Below, piece after piece: positions 1-9,364 of a stretch of 64,000 nt of DNA. A program made the position numbers and the translations under genes. Below the pieces are notes generated by a model. The model searched no databases. It was not told the DNA's origin and worked only from the letters and a program-made list of their open reading frames with translations. This stretch comes from Streptomyces sp. NBC_00286 (GTDB lineage: Bacteria; Actinomycetota; Actinomycetes; Streptomycetales; Streptomycetaceae), in the NCBI RefSeq assembly GCF_036173125.1, contig NZ_CP108054.1:8935501-8999500 (forward strand), in the 5' to 3' direction. Position 1 is the stretch's first letter, and every line of letters begins with the position of its first letter.

Positions 1-90
1 TGCGCCAGCGGTGGCCCTCGGATGCGGCCCTGCGCACCGCGGCTTCGTCGATCGCGATACCGAGGCCCGGCCCGGGCGGGGGCGTGACGT

Positions 91-177
91 GAGGTTCGGA
101 CCCACGACGGCGGCACACGGCCACGCCGCGCCCGAAAAGCCTGAACCTTCAGGCACACACAGAGTTCCAGAGACGCT
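91..177. repeat. Dispersed ~88-bp repeat, copy 1
   Basis: This stretch is nearly identical to 53999-54087. On the minus strand both copies contain a short stem (GCCTGAA..TTCAGGC here, 139-154) followed by TTTT, which looks like an intrinsic terminator inside the repeat. Copy 1 lies downstream of the ROK regulator relic and copy 2 abuts a broken GntR gene. It could be a MITE or an IS end; no transposase frame is attached here. Confidence 0.7.
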
Positions 178-1020
178 TTGTTCCTGGATGAGGACCCCCT
201 GACCGCCCGCAGCCCCAACGGCTCCACCATCCCCTCGCCAAGCCACCCGCCGTACCACCGCTCACGCCGTCGCCCCTTTCGCCGCAACCCGGGTTCAGTG
301 CCGCCGCAGGGTCCGGCGTCTCGCTCAGGGCCAGGGCCGCTCCGCCGAGGGCGTGGACTCGGGCACCGAGGCCTGACTCGGGGGGTACGTCGGGGCTCAA
401 CTCCGCCTGGAACACGTCCACTTCTTGGACCAGGGCGAGAGCGTAGCGGCGGATCGCCGTGTGCATCGGGGCGAGTAGCAGCTCGTCTGCGCGGATCAAC
501 TCGCCGCCCACGACGATGCGTTCGGGGTGCAGCGACACCCCCCCACCACTCCGGTGTCACGATGGATCGGCCGTTGGACGCGCACGCCGACACCGAGGCC
601 CCCTCCTCGTTCAGGAGCCGCCCAAGGATCGACGCACCGGCCGCGGTCCGCCGGGTCGGCCCGGTGTCGGGATCCAGAGCCGTGTCGGCGCTCGCGGCCT
701 CCCGGGCGGCGAGGCCGGCGAGATGCGCCCACACGCCGTCGAAGGTGTGGTTCATCCCGGCCACGGCCGCCGCGTGGATTTGACCGACAAGATCACCGGC
801 GCGCCTGACGCAATCAGCAATCGGTTTCCCCTCGGCTTCGGCGAACAGGCCGCGCTCCAGCACCTCGTTGGACGATGGTCGAGACCGTTGTACGGGACAC
901 TCCCGCCAGCCGTGCCAGCGCCGCGCGATGCAGGCACCCTGGTCGAGCAGCAACGTCAGGAGCTGCTGCTCTTGGTGGGTTCGCCGCACTTCGCAGCGGC
1001 CCTCCGGCCTTCCGGCTCAT
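149..1020 (-). pseudogene. ROK-family transcriptional regulator, decayed
   Basis: Pieces of a ROK-family repressor can be read on the minus strand in different frames. The N-terminal helix-turn-helix (ALARLAGVSRTTVSTIV) lies around 870-950. A middle piece containing ERGLFAEAEGKPIAD and AGDLVGQIHAAAVAGM follows at about 700-860 in another frame. The typical C-terminal end, with HPERIVVGGELIRADELLL, lies at about 440-540. The sugar-kinase-fold core is missing and the frames do not join, so this is a frameshifted and internally deleted relic. It sits just upstream of the sugar transporter operon and may once have regulated it. The exact ends are uncertain. Confidence 0.7.
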
Positions 1021-1110
1021 GTCGTCGAGGTTGCCGAGTCTTTTCGAAAGTTCGTCAAGGCTCTTGACGCAGATTCCAGACAGGAAGAAGCTCTGCCCAC
1101 CTACTCATAG

Positions 1111-1120
1111 CAACCGGTTG
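1111..1120. promoter_or_regulatory. Putative LacI operator upstream of the sugar transporter operon
   Basis: A perfect 10-bp palindrome, CAACCGGTTG, lies about 70 bp before the binding-protein start codon. The same core occurs twice upstream of the lacI gene at 15224-15233 and 15258-15267. A central CG within a short palindrome is typical of LacI-family operators. Binding by the protein encoded at 14049-15170 is inferred. Confidence 0.6.
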
Positions 1121-1190
1121 TCCAGAGTCGTTCGGCTCCGTGCCGGCTCCCGTCGGCCTGCCCAACTCCCTGCAAGAAGGTGAGGCGTAC

Positions 1191-2540
1191 ATGCACGCAC
1201 ACCCTGGTGCTCCTCCCAGCCGCCGCCGATTCCTCGCCCTCACGGCGGGCGGTGCCGCGGCCGGAGTGGCGGCCCTCAGCGGCTGCGCGCTGTCGACGGC
1301 GGGAGCCGCACCCGGCGGCGGCGAGAGCATCACGATGATGGTCAATCTCGACGATGTCTCCCCTGAGCTGGTCAAGCAGGCTCAGAAGGAGATCGGCATC
1401 AAGATCACCATCGTCGCGTACGACATCACCCGGCTGATCGCGATGCTTACCAACGGCAACCCTCCGGACCTGGTCCGCGGCCTCGGTGCCCTGGACGCGC
1501 CGTACTTCGCCGCCCGGGACGTGGCCGAGAACCTGGACCCGTACTTCGCCAAGTCGACCGTCCTCAAGGTCGACGACCTGGATCCGGCCAACGACCTGTG
1601 GCGGTTCGACGGCACCACCCAGGGCAAGGGCCCCCGCTACGGCATGGCCAAGGACTTCTCCCAGGACGCGATGTTCTGGTACAACACCGCACACTTCGAC
1701 AAGGCGGGCGTCGACTACCCCTCCGACACCGAGCCGATCACCTACGAGGAGTGGCTGGAGAACGCCAAGCGGCTCGTCCAGCGCAAGAACGGGCAGACCA
1801 CCGTCTACGGCGGCAGCTACAACGGCCTGGGCCTCGGCATCCTCTTCACCAACCTGACGGCCGCCGCCGGAGGCGGCCTCTTCTCCGACGACTTCAGCCG
1901 GGTCGACTTCACCAGCCCCGAGGCCCGCAGGGCCCTGACCTGGTACGTGGACTACGCCAAGACCAGGGTCGGGCCGAGCCTCATCCAGCCCAACCCCGAC
2001 GCCTGGGACGGGCCCACCTACGTCGCGAGCCGGATGGCCATGTCAGGCAACGGCTACTGGCTGGGCGGCATGATCAATGCCGAGCCGAAGCTGGCGGAGG
2101 TGTCGCGCCTCGCTCCCGCCCCGGTCTTCGAGGGCGGTCCCCGTATCAGTTCCTGCCAGGGCGGCACGGGCCTGTGGATGGCGAAGAAGGCGCGGAACAA
2201 GGACGCCGCCTGGCGGGTCTTCGAGTGGTTCTTCGGCGAGGCGCCGGCCAAGGCCCGCGCGGAGGGCGGCTGGGGGATACCGACGCTCAAGTCGCTCCAG
2301 CCGCTGATGCCGGACAAGGAGGACTACCAAAAGCGCGTCCTGGAGGTGCAGAGGGCCGAGCTGAAGCACTTCTCGATCACCCCCTTCACCCCGTACATCA
2401 AGACCGAAGCCATCGACGCCATCATCAACCAGATCATCCCGGCCGCGATGAACGGCCAGATCTCCGTCGACACCCTCGCGGGACGCCTCAACTCGTCGGT
2501 CAACGAGCAGCTGAAGCGCGGTAAGGAGCAGGTGGGATGA
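1191..2540 (+). CDS. Sugar ABC transporter substrate-binding lipoprotein (Tat-exported)
   Basis: This 449-residue extracellular solute-binding protein is of the carbohydrate (CUT1) type. The N-terminus has a twin-arginine motif (SRRRFLALT) and a lipobox ending in Cys32 (ALSGC), so it should be a Tat-exported, membrane-anchored lipoprotein. The ATG at 1191 is preceded by an AAGAAGGTGAGG ribosome-binding region, which favours it over an upstream in-frame GTG at 1140. Its stop overlaps the next start (ATGA), so it is the first gene of a transporter operon. With the GH28-like, alginate-lyase-like, GH127 and esterase genes beside it, the substrate is probably an oligosaccharide from pectin or another plant cell-wall or uronic-acid polymer. 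The precise ligand is not known. Confidence 0.9.
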   Translation: MHAHPGAPPSRRRFLALTAGGAAAGVAALSGCALSTAGAAPGGGESITMMVNLDDVSPELVKQAQKEIGIKITIVAYDITRLIAMLTNGNPPDLVRGLGALDAPYFAARDVAENLDPYFAKSTVLKVDDLDPANDLWRFDGTTQGKGPRYGMAKDFSQDAMFWYNTAHFDKAGVDYPSDTEPITYEEWLENAKRLVQRKNGQTTVYGGSYNGLGLGILFTNLTAAAGGGLFSDDFSRVDFTSPEARRALTWYVDYAKTRVGPSLIQPNPDAWDGPTYVASRMAMSGNGYWLGGMINAEPKLAEVSRLAPAPVFEGGPRISSCQGGTGLWMAKKARNKDAAWRVFEWFFGEAPAKARAEGGWGIPTLKSLQPLMPDKEDYQKRVLEVQRAELKHFSITPFTPYIKTEAIDAIINQIIPAAMNGQISVDTLAGRLNSSVNEQLKRGKEQVG

Positions 2541-3544
2541 CAGTCGGCCAGATCCCCGAGATCCCCGAGGTCACCGGGCAGCCCCGTAAGGTCGCGCGCA
2601 CCGGCGTCGTAGGCTCCGGTGATCTGCCCCGGACCTCCATGACCGCCCGCCGGCACCGGGCGTTCTACATGTTCGCCTCGCCCTGGATCATCGGCTTCCT
2701 GCTGCTGACCATCGGCCCGATGGCGTACGCGCTGTGGCTGAGCTTCACCACGTTCGACGGCATCTCGCCCAACTGGAAGTACGTCGGGTTCGGCAACTAT
2801 CAGGAACTGCTCTCGGATTCGGTCACCTGGGACTCTCTGGGGCGCGCCGGACTGTTCGCCATCACCTCGGTGCCGCTGTCGATCGTCGCGGGCATGGGGC
2901 TCGCGGTCCTGGTCAACCGGCCGCTCAAGGCGCGCGGTCTGTGGCGCACCCTGCTGTATCTGCCCGCCGTGGTGCCGCCCGTGGGCGCGGGCCTCATCTT
3001 CAAGCAGCTCTTCAACCGGGACTCCGGCGCCACCAACGGCGTCCTCAACATCTTCGGCATCGACGCCATCGCCTGGCTCGACGATCCGTACGCCCGCTAC
3101 GTGATCCTCATGGCGGTGCTCTGGGCCGCCGGGAACATCATGATCATCTCGCTGGCCGGGCTTCAGGACGTGCCGCGCGAACTCCACGAGGCGGCCCGGA
3201 TCGACGGGGCGAGCGCCTGGCGGACCTTCCGCAGCATCACCGTGCCGCTGCTCTCACCGGTCCTGCTCTTCCAGGCCGTGACCGGAATGATCGCCTCGGT
3301 ACAGACGATCATGCCCTTGCTGCTCGCCGCGGACGCCAGCCCCAAGGGCGTCACCTCGATCCCGCAGTCCAACTACATGTACATGATGCACGTGTTCGCG
3401 GAGTACTTCGCTCTCGGCCGCTACGGCTACGGCTCCGCGCTCCTGTGGGTGCTCTTCGTCCTGATCCTCATCGCGACCGGCCTGATCTTCAAGTTCACGT
3501 CCGGAGTGGTGTTCTACAACGTCGACCCGGAGGCGAAGAAGTGA
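2537..3544 (+). CDS. Sugar ABC transporter permease (MalF/UgpA type)
   Basis: This 335-residue permease overlaps the binding-protein stop by four bases. After a ~45-residue hydrophilic N-terminus come about six membrane segments. The EAA loop that contacts the ATPase is visible as ELHEAARIDGASAWRTF near residue 215. It forms the inner-membrane channel with the next gene product. No ATPase gene accompanies the operon. In Streptomyces, CUT1 sugar transporters commonly share the ATPase MsiK, so a shared ATPase encoded elsewhere is likely (inferred). Confidence 0.92.
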   Translation: MTVGQIPEIPEVTGQPRKVARTGVVGSGDLPRTSMTARRHRAFYMFASPWIIGFLLLTIGPMAYALWLSFTTFDGISPNWKYVGFGNYQELLSDSVTWDSLGRAGLFAITSVPLSIVAGMGLAVLVNRPLKARGLWRTLLYLPAVVPPVGAGLIFKQLFNRDSGATNGVLNIFGIDAIAWLDDPYARYVILMAVLWAAGNIMIISLAGLQDVPRELHEAARIDGASAWRTFRSITVPLLSPVLLFQAVTGMIASVQTIMPLLLAADASPKGVTSIPQSNYMYMMHVFAEYFALGRYGYGSALLWVLFVLILIATGLIFKFTSGVVFYNVDPEAKK

Positions 3545-4440
3545 CCGCCACTACCGTGACCTCCCAGGCCGCCCAGACCCCCAAGCCCCTCAACACCCCT
3601 GATTCCGGGGGCCGGGTACGGGTGCGCGCATCCCGCCTCGTGCTCTACACCGTGCTCGTCGTGATCACCGGCCTGATGCTCGGCCCCTTCGGCTGGCTGA
3701 TCATCACCGGCCTGAAGACCACACCCGAGCTCGCGGCCTCCCCGGTGCACTGGCTGCCCGAAACGTTCCAGTGGCACAACTTCGCCGACGCCTTCACCAA
3801 GATCGAGTACCTCGGCTACACCCGCAACTCCCTCATCATCGCCCTGATCTACGCCATCCTCGTCACCTTGAGCTCGGCCTGGGTCGGCTTCGGATTCGCC
3901 CGCCTGAACGCCCCCGGCAAGAAGATCCTGTTCGGTGTGCTGCTCGGCTCGATGATGCTGCCGCAGATGATCACGCTCTTCCCGACGTACCTCATCTTCG
4001 CGAAGATCGGCATGGTCGACACGTACTGGCCCTGGGTGCTGTGGGGTATGGCCTCGGCCCCGTATCTCGTCTTCCTCTTCCGGCAGTTCTTCGCCGGGAT
4101 GCCGCGGGAGCTGGAGGAGGCCGCGATCGTCGACGGCGTCGGCTACGCCGGGATCTTCTGGCGGATCTTCCTGCCGCAGTCCTGGCCGGTCCTGACCGCG
4201 AGCTTCGTGATCGCCTTCACCTGGAGCTGGGGCGACTTCATCGCCCCGATGCTGCTCCTGTCCAGCGACAAGACCACGCTCTCCGTCGCCCTCATGACCT
4301 CCTATGTGACGGAGGCCGGGATGCCGGTCAACAACCTGCTGGCCGCCGGCTCCGTGATGTACGTCGTCCCCATCCTGCTGATCTTCCTCGTCGCCCAGCG
4401 CGGCTTCGTCGCCGGGATGTCCACGACCGGACTGAAGTAG
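3541..4440 (+). CDS. Sugar ABC transporter permease (MalG/UgpE type)
   Basis: This 299-residue partner permease starts at GTG 3541, whose GTGA overlaps the stop of the preceding gene and indicates translational coupling. It has about six transmembrane segments, beginning with VLYTVLVVITGLMLGPFGWL. The EAA motif reads ELEEAAIVDGVGYAGIF in the C-terminal half. It completes the CUT1 importer with the two genes upstream. The next gene starts 34 bp downstream, so the hydrolases that follow are probably co-transcribed. Confidence 0.92.
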   Translation: MTATTVTSQAAQTPKPLNTPDSGGRVRVRASRLVLYTVLVVITGLMLGPFGWLIITGLKTTPELAASPVHWLPETFQWHNFADAFTKIEYLGYTRNSLIIALIYAILVTLSSAWVGFGFARLNAPGKKILFGVLLGSMMLPQMITLFPTYLIFAKIGMVDTYWPWVLWGMASAPYLVFLFRQFFAGMPRELEEAAIVDGVGYAGIFWRIFLPQSWPVLTASFVIAFTWSWGDFIAPMLLLSSDKTTLSVALMTSYVTEAGMPVNNLLAAGSVMYVVPILLIFLVAQRGFVAGMSTTGLK

Positions 4441-4474
4441 TCCCTCTTACCGAACCTTTTGCAAGGAGTTACGC

Positions 4475-6007
4475 ATGAACGCGCCCCTGTCACGCCGAAC
4501 CACCCTCCAGGCCGCCGGTGTCATCGCCGCCGCCGGCCTGGCCGGCAGCATCGCGGGTACCGCACAGGCCGCCGCGGCGGAGAAGGACGGCACCGCCGGC
4601 GACAGTGTGGTCATCCACCCGACGCTTCCGAAGGTGCCTGTCAACAACTCCTTCACCGTCAAGGTCCGGCCGCTCGGCGGCACTTGGCAGAAGCTCGATG
4701 TCTACCTCGCCAAGCTCGCACTGATCGACGCGAACACTGGCAGCAACAGAGCCCAGAACTCCTCCTGGGCCGCCTTCGACTTCTCCGGCACCGTCGAGGT
4801 CGAGGTCACGTACAACCCGGGCGGCGGCGAGAAGGTCCGCATCCGCCCGGACTCGTACGGCATCAAGCCCGAGGTGCTCGGCAGCACCGCGCGCTTCACC
4901 CTGGACCGGCCCCGCAACCTCGTCGTCCAGGTCGACGACAAGATCTTCGACTGCCTGCACCTGTTCGCGAACCCGCTCGAGAAGGACGTGCCCGCCGAGG
5001 GCGACAAGAAGGTCATGTACTTCGGGCCCGGTCTGCACACCCACCCCGACCGAACCCTGAAGGTGCCCACCGGCACCACCGTCTACCTGGCCGCGGGCGC
5101 CGTCCTCACCTCTGCCGTGATCTTCGAGGGCGTGGAGAACTCCCGGCTGATCGGCCGCGGCGTGGTCTACGACACGACCGGCGGCGCGGTCTTCGTCCGC
5201 AAGTGCGAGAACGTCACGATCGACGGCGTCACGATCCTCAATCCCCGGTACGAGAACATCAGGGTCGCCGAGTCCAACAACCTCACCATCAAGAATCTGC
5301 GTGCCTTCAGCCACCAGGGCTGGGGTGACGGCATCCAGCTCTACTGCTCCGAGAACGTCACGATCGACGGCTGCTTCCTGCGCACCTCAGACGACAGCAT
5401 CGCCCTCTACACCCACCGCTGGGACTTCTACGGCGACACCCGCAACATCACCGTCAAGAACTGCACCCTCTGGGCCGACGTCGCCCACCCGATCAACATC
5501 GGCGTGCACGGCAACACCGACACCCCGGAGATGCTGGAGAACCTGACCTACGAAAACATCGACATCCTCGACCACCGCGAGCCGCAGGTGACCTACCAGG
5601 GCGCCATCGCCTTCATGGTCGGCGACAGCAACCTCGTCCGGGACGTCAAGTTCGACGACATCCGCGTGGAGGACTTCCGCTGGGGTCAGCTCATCCACAT
5701 ACGGGTCGAGTACAACCCGAAGTACAACACGTCGGCAGGCCGCGGTATCGAGTCCGTCTACATCAAGGACCTCAGCTACAACGGCAAGAACGCCGATCTC
5801 TCGATCATCGCCGGCCTCGACGCGGAGCACGCGATCAAGGACGTCACCTTCGAGAACCTCCGCGTCAACGGCAGGGTGATCGCCGACAGCACGGGCAAGC
5901 CGAGGTGGTACCTGGCCTCGGACGGCGTGCCCATGTTCGTCAACGAGCACGTGACGAACCTGAAGTTCCTCACCACCGCCGAGGCCGAGGCGGCCGCCGC
6001 GTCATGA
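4475..6007 (+). CDS. Tat-exported right-handed beta-helix glycoside hydrolase (GH28-like)
   Basis: This 510-residue secreted enzyme starts at an ATG preceded by AAGGAG. The N-terminus carries a Tat signal (SRRTTLQAAG) and an AQA cleavage site. The C-terminal two thirds has repeated short strands of the parallel beta-helix type (ENVTIDG, NNLTIKN, RNITVKN). A conserved acidic pair lies in TSDDSIALYTH, the position of the catalytic Asp pair in GH28 polygalacturonases. A beta-sandwich-like N-terminal domain precedes the helix, as in some GH28 and GH49 enzymes, so a dextranase or isopullulanase relative is also possible. It probably cleaves a uronic-acid polymer outside the cell. The last codons overlap the next start (ATGA). 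Confidence 0.72.
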   Translation: MNAPLSRRTTLQAAGVIAAAGLAGSIAGTAQAAAAEKDGTAGDSVVIHPTLPKVPVNNSFTVKVRPLGGTWQKLDVYLAKLALIDANTGSNRAQNSSWAAFDFSGTVEVEVTYNPGGGEKVRIRPDSYGIKPEVLGSTARFTLDRPRNLVVQVDDKIFDCLHLFANPLEKDVPAEGDKKVMYFGPGLHTHPDRTLKVPTGTTVYLAAGAVLTSAVIFEGVENSRLIGRGVVYDTTGGAVFVRKCENVTIDGVTILNPRYENIRVAESNNLTIKNLRAFSHQGWGDGIQLYCSENVTIDGCFLRTSDDSIALYTHRWDFYGDTRNITVKNCTLWADVAHPINIGVHGNTDTPEMLENLTYENIDILDHREPQVTYQGAIAFMVGDSNLVRDVKFDDIRVEDFRWGQLIHIRVEYNPKYNTSAGRGIESVYIKDLSYNGKNADLSIIAGLDAEHAIKDVTFENLRVNGRVIADSTGKPRWYLASDGVPMFVNEHVTNLKFLTTAEAEAAAAS

Positions 6008-9000
6008 TCACACCTGCTCCGAGCCGCCGGAACTTCCTCGGCGGCACGGCGGCCCTGCTGCTGGTGGCGGGCGCGAGCGGACTGCTCGCGCCCGGCACCG
6101 CCCGGGCGGCCGGCCACCAGACCAGTCGCACTCAGTTCACACACCCCGGCCTCCTGCATACAGCCGACGACATGGCGCGTATGAAGGCCGCCGTCGCCGC
6201 CAAGGAATCCCCGATCCACGACGGCTACCTCGCGCTCGCCGCCCACGCCCGCTCCAAGGCCACGTACACGATCCAGAACACCGGCCAGATCACCTCCTGG
6301 GGCCGCGGCCCCACGAACTTCCAGAACCAGGCGGTCGCCGACTCGGCCGCCGCCTACCAGAACGCCCTCATGTGGTGCGTCACCGGCGACCGCGCCCACG
6401 CCGACAAGGCCCGCGACATCCTCGACGCCTGGTCGAAGTCGCTCACCGCGATCACCGGGGCCGACGGCCCGCTCGGCGCCGGACTCCAGGCGTTCAAGTT
6501 CGTCAACGCGGCCGAGCTGCTGCGGCACAGCGGATACGACGGATGGGCGGAGGAGGACATCGCCCGCTGTGAGCGGTCCTTCCTGGACGTCTGGTATCCG
6601 GCAGTGTCCGGATACATGCTGTACGCCAACGGCAACTGGGACCTGACGGCCATTCAAACCATCCTCGCCATCGGCGTGTTCTGCGAGGAGCCCACCCTCT
6701 TCGAGGACGCCCTCCGCTTCGCCGCGGCCGGCACCGGCAACGGCAGCGTCCGCAATCGCGTGGTCGCCGACTCCGGTCAGGGCCAGGAGTCCGGCCGCGA
6801 CCAGGGCCACGAGCAGCTCGCCGTCGGCCTGATGGGCGACGCCGCCCAGGTCGCCTGGAACCAGGGCGTCGACCTGTGGGGCTTCGACAAGAACCGCATC
6901 CTCGCCAACGCCGAGTACCCCGCCCGCTACAACCTGGGCAACGACGTCCCCTTCACCCCCGACCTCGACCGCACCGGCAAGTACATCAAGACGACCGTCT
7001 CGGACCGCGTCCGCGGCAACATCCCCCCGATCTACGAGATGTACTACGCCCACTACGCCGGCGTCCGCGGCCTCGACACCCCGTACACCAAGGCCGCCGT
7101 CTTCCGCGGCACCGGCGGCGTCCGCGTCGTCGAGGGCAGCAACGACGACCTGCCGAGCTTCGGCACTTTCGCCTACGCCGGCACCAAGGCACCCGTACCG
7201 ACCGCGCCCACGGCTCCGGCGGGTGTCACGGCGGTGGGGGAGGACAAGGCCGTCACCGTCAGCTGGCTGCCGTCCGCCTGGGCGAGCGAGTACAACGTCC
7301 AGCGGGCGATCAGGCCCGAGGGCCCGTACGAAGGCATCGCCTCCGGCCTCGACAAGCCGGCGTACACCGACAGCGACGTCCGCGCGGGGCGGACGTACTA
7401 CTACAAGGTCATCGCCTCCAACACTCAAGGGAAGAGCGACAGTTCGGGTTGGGCGTCGGCCGCCGGCGGCCTGCCCGAGCCCTGGAAGACCCAGGACATC
7501 GGGGAGATGACACGTGCCGGTTCCGCCGTCTTCGACGGCGAACGGTTCGTCCTGGAGGCGAGCGGCACGGCCGACACGTACCGGCTCGCGCACCTGCCGC
7601 TGCGCGGCGACGGCACGATCACCGCGCGCATCGTGTACCCGCTCAGCTCGCAGTACTCCAAGATCGGCGTCACCCTGCGCGACTCCCTCGACGCGGACTC
7701 CGCGCACGCCTCGATGCTGATCCAGGGGCTGCCGCTGCACACCTGGAGCGGGGTGTGGACGGTCCGCCCGAAGGCCGGGGCGTCCGTCTCCGCCACCGGC
7801 AGCACGCCCGTGCCGCCGACCCAGCAGCAGGCGATCACCACCGGCGCCTCGTTCCCGATCTCGAACCTGGGCACCCTGCCCGAGTCGGCGACCCCGCTCG
7901 AAGCGCCGTACGTCGAGGGTGCGGGCGATGGCTACCGGATGCGTATGCCGTATTGGGTGCGCGTCATCCGCAAGGGCCGCCGGTGCACCGGAGCCATCTC
8001 TCCGGACGGCATCCGCTGGACCGAAGTCGGCTCCACCGAGGTCGAGTTGGGACGCACGGTGTACGCGGGACTCGCCCTCACCTCTTCCCTCGGCGTCGAC
8101 GAGGAGTACGCCGAGACCGGCACCGGCGCCTTCGACAACGTCACCGTGACCTCCACCTCCGGTGAGGTCTGGGCCGTGCCGCGCCCCACCCGCACCGCCG
8201 GCGACCTACGGGCGACCGCGGGCGCCGACGCGGTGGAACTGGCCTGGACCGACCCCGACCTCTCCGCCCGCTACAAGGTGCTGCGGGCGACCGACGCCGA
8301 CGGCCCCTACGTCACCGTCGCGACCGCCGTCGGCCCGGTCGGCTTCGGCACCCGCATCCGGTACGCGGACGCCACCGGCCGGACCGGAACCACGTACCAC
8401 TACGCCGTCGCCAAGACCAACAGCGGCGGACGCGGTCCACTGTCCGAGCCCGCCACCGCCAAGATGCCGAGCCCCTCGGTGCCGCAACTCACCTCCGCCA
8501 CCAGCGCGTTCGCGAACAAGGGCGTCGCCTTCCGGTATCTGCTGCGGGCCTCGCACGAGCCCGTACGGTTCACCGCGAGCGGACTGCCCGACGGCCTGCG
8601 CGTGGACAAGCGCACCGGGTGGATCTCCGGAACGCCCACCGAGACCGGCGAGTTCACCGTCACCACCGGCGCGGGCAACGCCGCCGGTGACGGGACCGGC
8701 ACGCTCAAGCTCACGGTGGGCACACCGCCGCCCGGCCCATGGACGTACGGCGACCTCGGTGACGTGGTCCTCGACGAGCGGGAGTTCGGGACGTTCGGTG
8801 TAGTGGCCGTGCGTACCCCCGGCAGCACGGCGTACGAGGACGGGACCCTCGTCGTCCGCGGTGCCGGGACCGACCTGACCGTCAACAACCAAGGAATGAC
8901 AGGGCAGTTCGTACGGCGGCCGGTCACCGGGGACTGCGAGGTCACCGCCCGGCTCGTCTCCCGGGAGGGCGCGAGCGGCGACCGGGCCGGGCTACTGATG

Positions 9001-9336
9001 GCCAAGTCGCTGTCACCGTTCGACCAGGCCGCCGGAGCGATCGTCACGGGCGGGGCCGCCGCGCAGCTGATGCTCCGTACGACTGTCGCCGGACGCTCGG
9101 CGTTCACGGGCAACGGCACGGTCACCGCCCCCTGTCTGCTGCGGCTGAAGCGCGCTGGGACCGCCTTCACCGCGGCCGTTTCCACCGATGACGGCGCCAC
9201 CTGGACCGCCCTCGCCACAGGCGAGATCCCCGGCTTCGGTGACGCCCTCTATTACGTGGGCCTCGTGGTCTGCTCACGCGACCCCCTGGCCCGCAGCACC
9301 GCGCGATTCAGCGAGGTGAGCATCACCCCCATGTAG
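6004..9336 (+). CDS. Large Tat-exported alginate-lyase-family protein with FnIII-like and Ig-like modules
   Basis: This 1,110-residue secreted protein starts with a Tat signal (PSRRNFLGGTAALLL). The first ~390 residues match the alginate lyase superfamily alpha/alpha-barrel, with NGNWDLTAIQ and an ESGRDQGHEQL motif shared with the next gene product. After it come a fibronectin-type-III-like module (from about residue 400), a beta-sandwich region (about 500-720), a second FnIII-like module (about 730-820), a putative Ig-type module with GLPDGLRVDKRTGWISGTP (about 850-910), and a further beta-rich domain to the end. The added modules probably bind polysaccharide or act as spacers. It overlaps the upstream hydrolase gene by four bases. 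The substrate need not be alginate, because this fold includes lyases for other uronides. Confidence 0.75.
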   Translation: MITPAPSRRNFLGGTAALLLVAGASGLLAPGTARAAGHQTSRTQFTHPGLLHTADDMARMKAAVAAKESPIHDGYLALAAHARSKATYTIQNTGQITSWGRGPTNFQNQAVADSAAAYQNALMWCVTGDRAHADKARDILDAWSKSLTAITGADGPLGAGLQAFKFVNAAELLRHSGYDGWAEEDIARCERSFLDVWYPAVSGYMLYANGNWDLTAIQTILAIGVFCEEPTLFEDALRFAAAGTGNGSVRNRVVADSGQGQESGRDQGHEQLAVGLMGDAAQVAWNQGVDLWGFDKNRILANAEYPARYNLGNDVPFTPDLDRTGKYIKTTVSDRVRGNIPPIYEMYYAHYAGVRGLDTPYTKAAVFRGTGGVRVVEGSNDDLPSFGTFAYAGTKAPVPTAPTAPAGVTAVGEDKAVTVSWLPSAWASEYNVQRAIRPEGPYEGIASGLDKPAYTDSDVRAGRTYYYKVIASNTQGKSDSSGWASAAGGLPEPWKTQDIGEMTRAGSAVFDGERFVLEASGTADTYRLAHLPLRGDGTITARIVYPLSSQYSKIGVTLRDSLDADSAHASMLIQGLPLHTWSGVWTVRPKAGASVSATGSTPVPPTQQQAITTGASFPISNLGTLPESATPLEAPYVEGAGDGYRMRMPYWVRVIRKGRRCTGAISPDGIRWTEVGSTEVELGRTVYAGLALTSSLGVDEEYAETGTGAFDNVTVTSTSGEVWAVPRPTRTAGDLRATAGADAVELAWTDPDLSARYKVLRATDADGPYVTVATAVGPVGFGTRIRYADATGRTGTTYHYAVAKTNSGGRGPLSEPATAKMPSPSVPQLTSATSAFANKGVAFRYLLRASHEPVRFTASGLPDGLRVDKRTGWISGTPTETGEFTVTTGAGNAAGDGTGTLKLTVGTPPPGPWTYGDLGDVVLDEREFGTFGVVAVRTPGSTAYEDGTLVVRGAGTDLTVNNQGMTGQFVRRPVTGDCEVTARLVSREGASGDRAGLLMAKSLSPFDQAAGAIVTGGAAAQLMLRTTVAGRSAFTGNGTVTAPCLLRLKRAGTAFTAAVSTDDGATWTALATGEIPGFGDALYYVGLVVCSRDPLARSTARFSEVSITPM

Positions 9337-9364
9337 ATCCCCTACGGGATTGGAGATGCACCAC

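Noticed and set aside
5776..7740. 654-codon minus-strand open frame across the GH28-like and lyase genes
   Set aside because: The translation is low-complexity Gly/Val/Arg/Asp with no motifs and is antisense to two well-supported genes.
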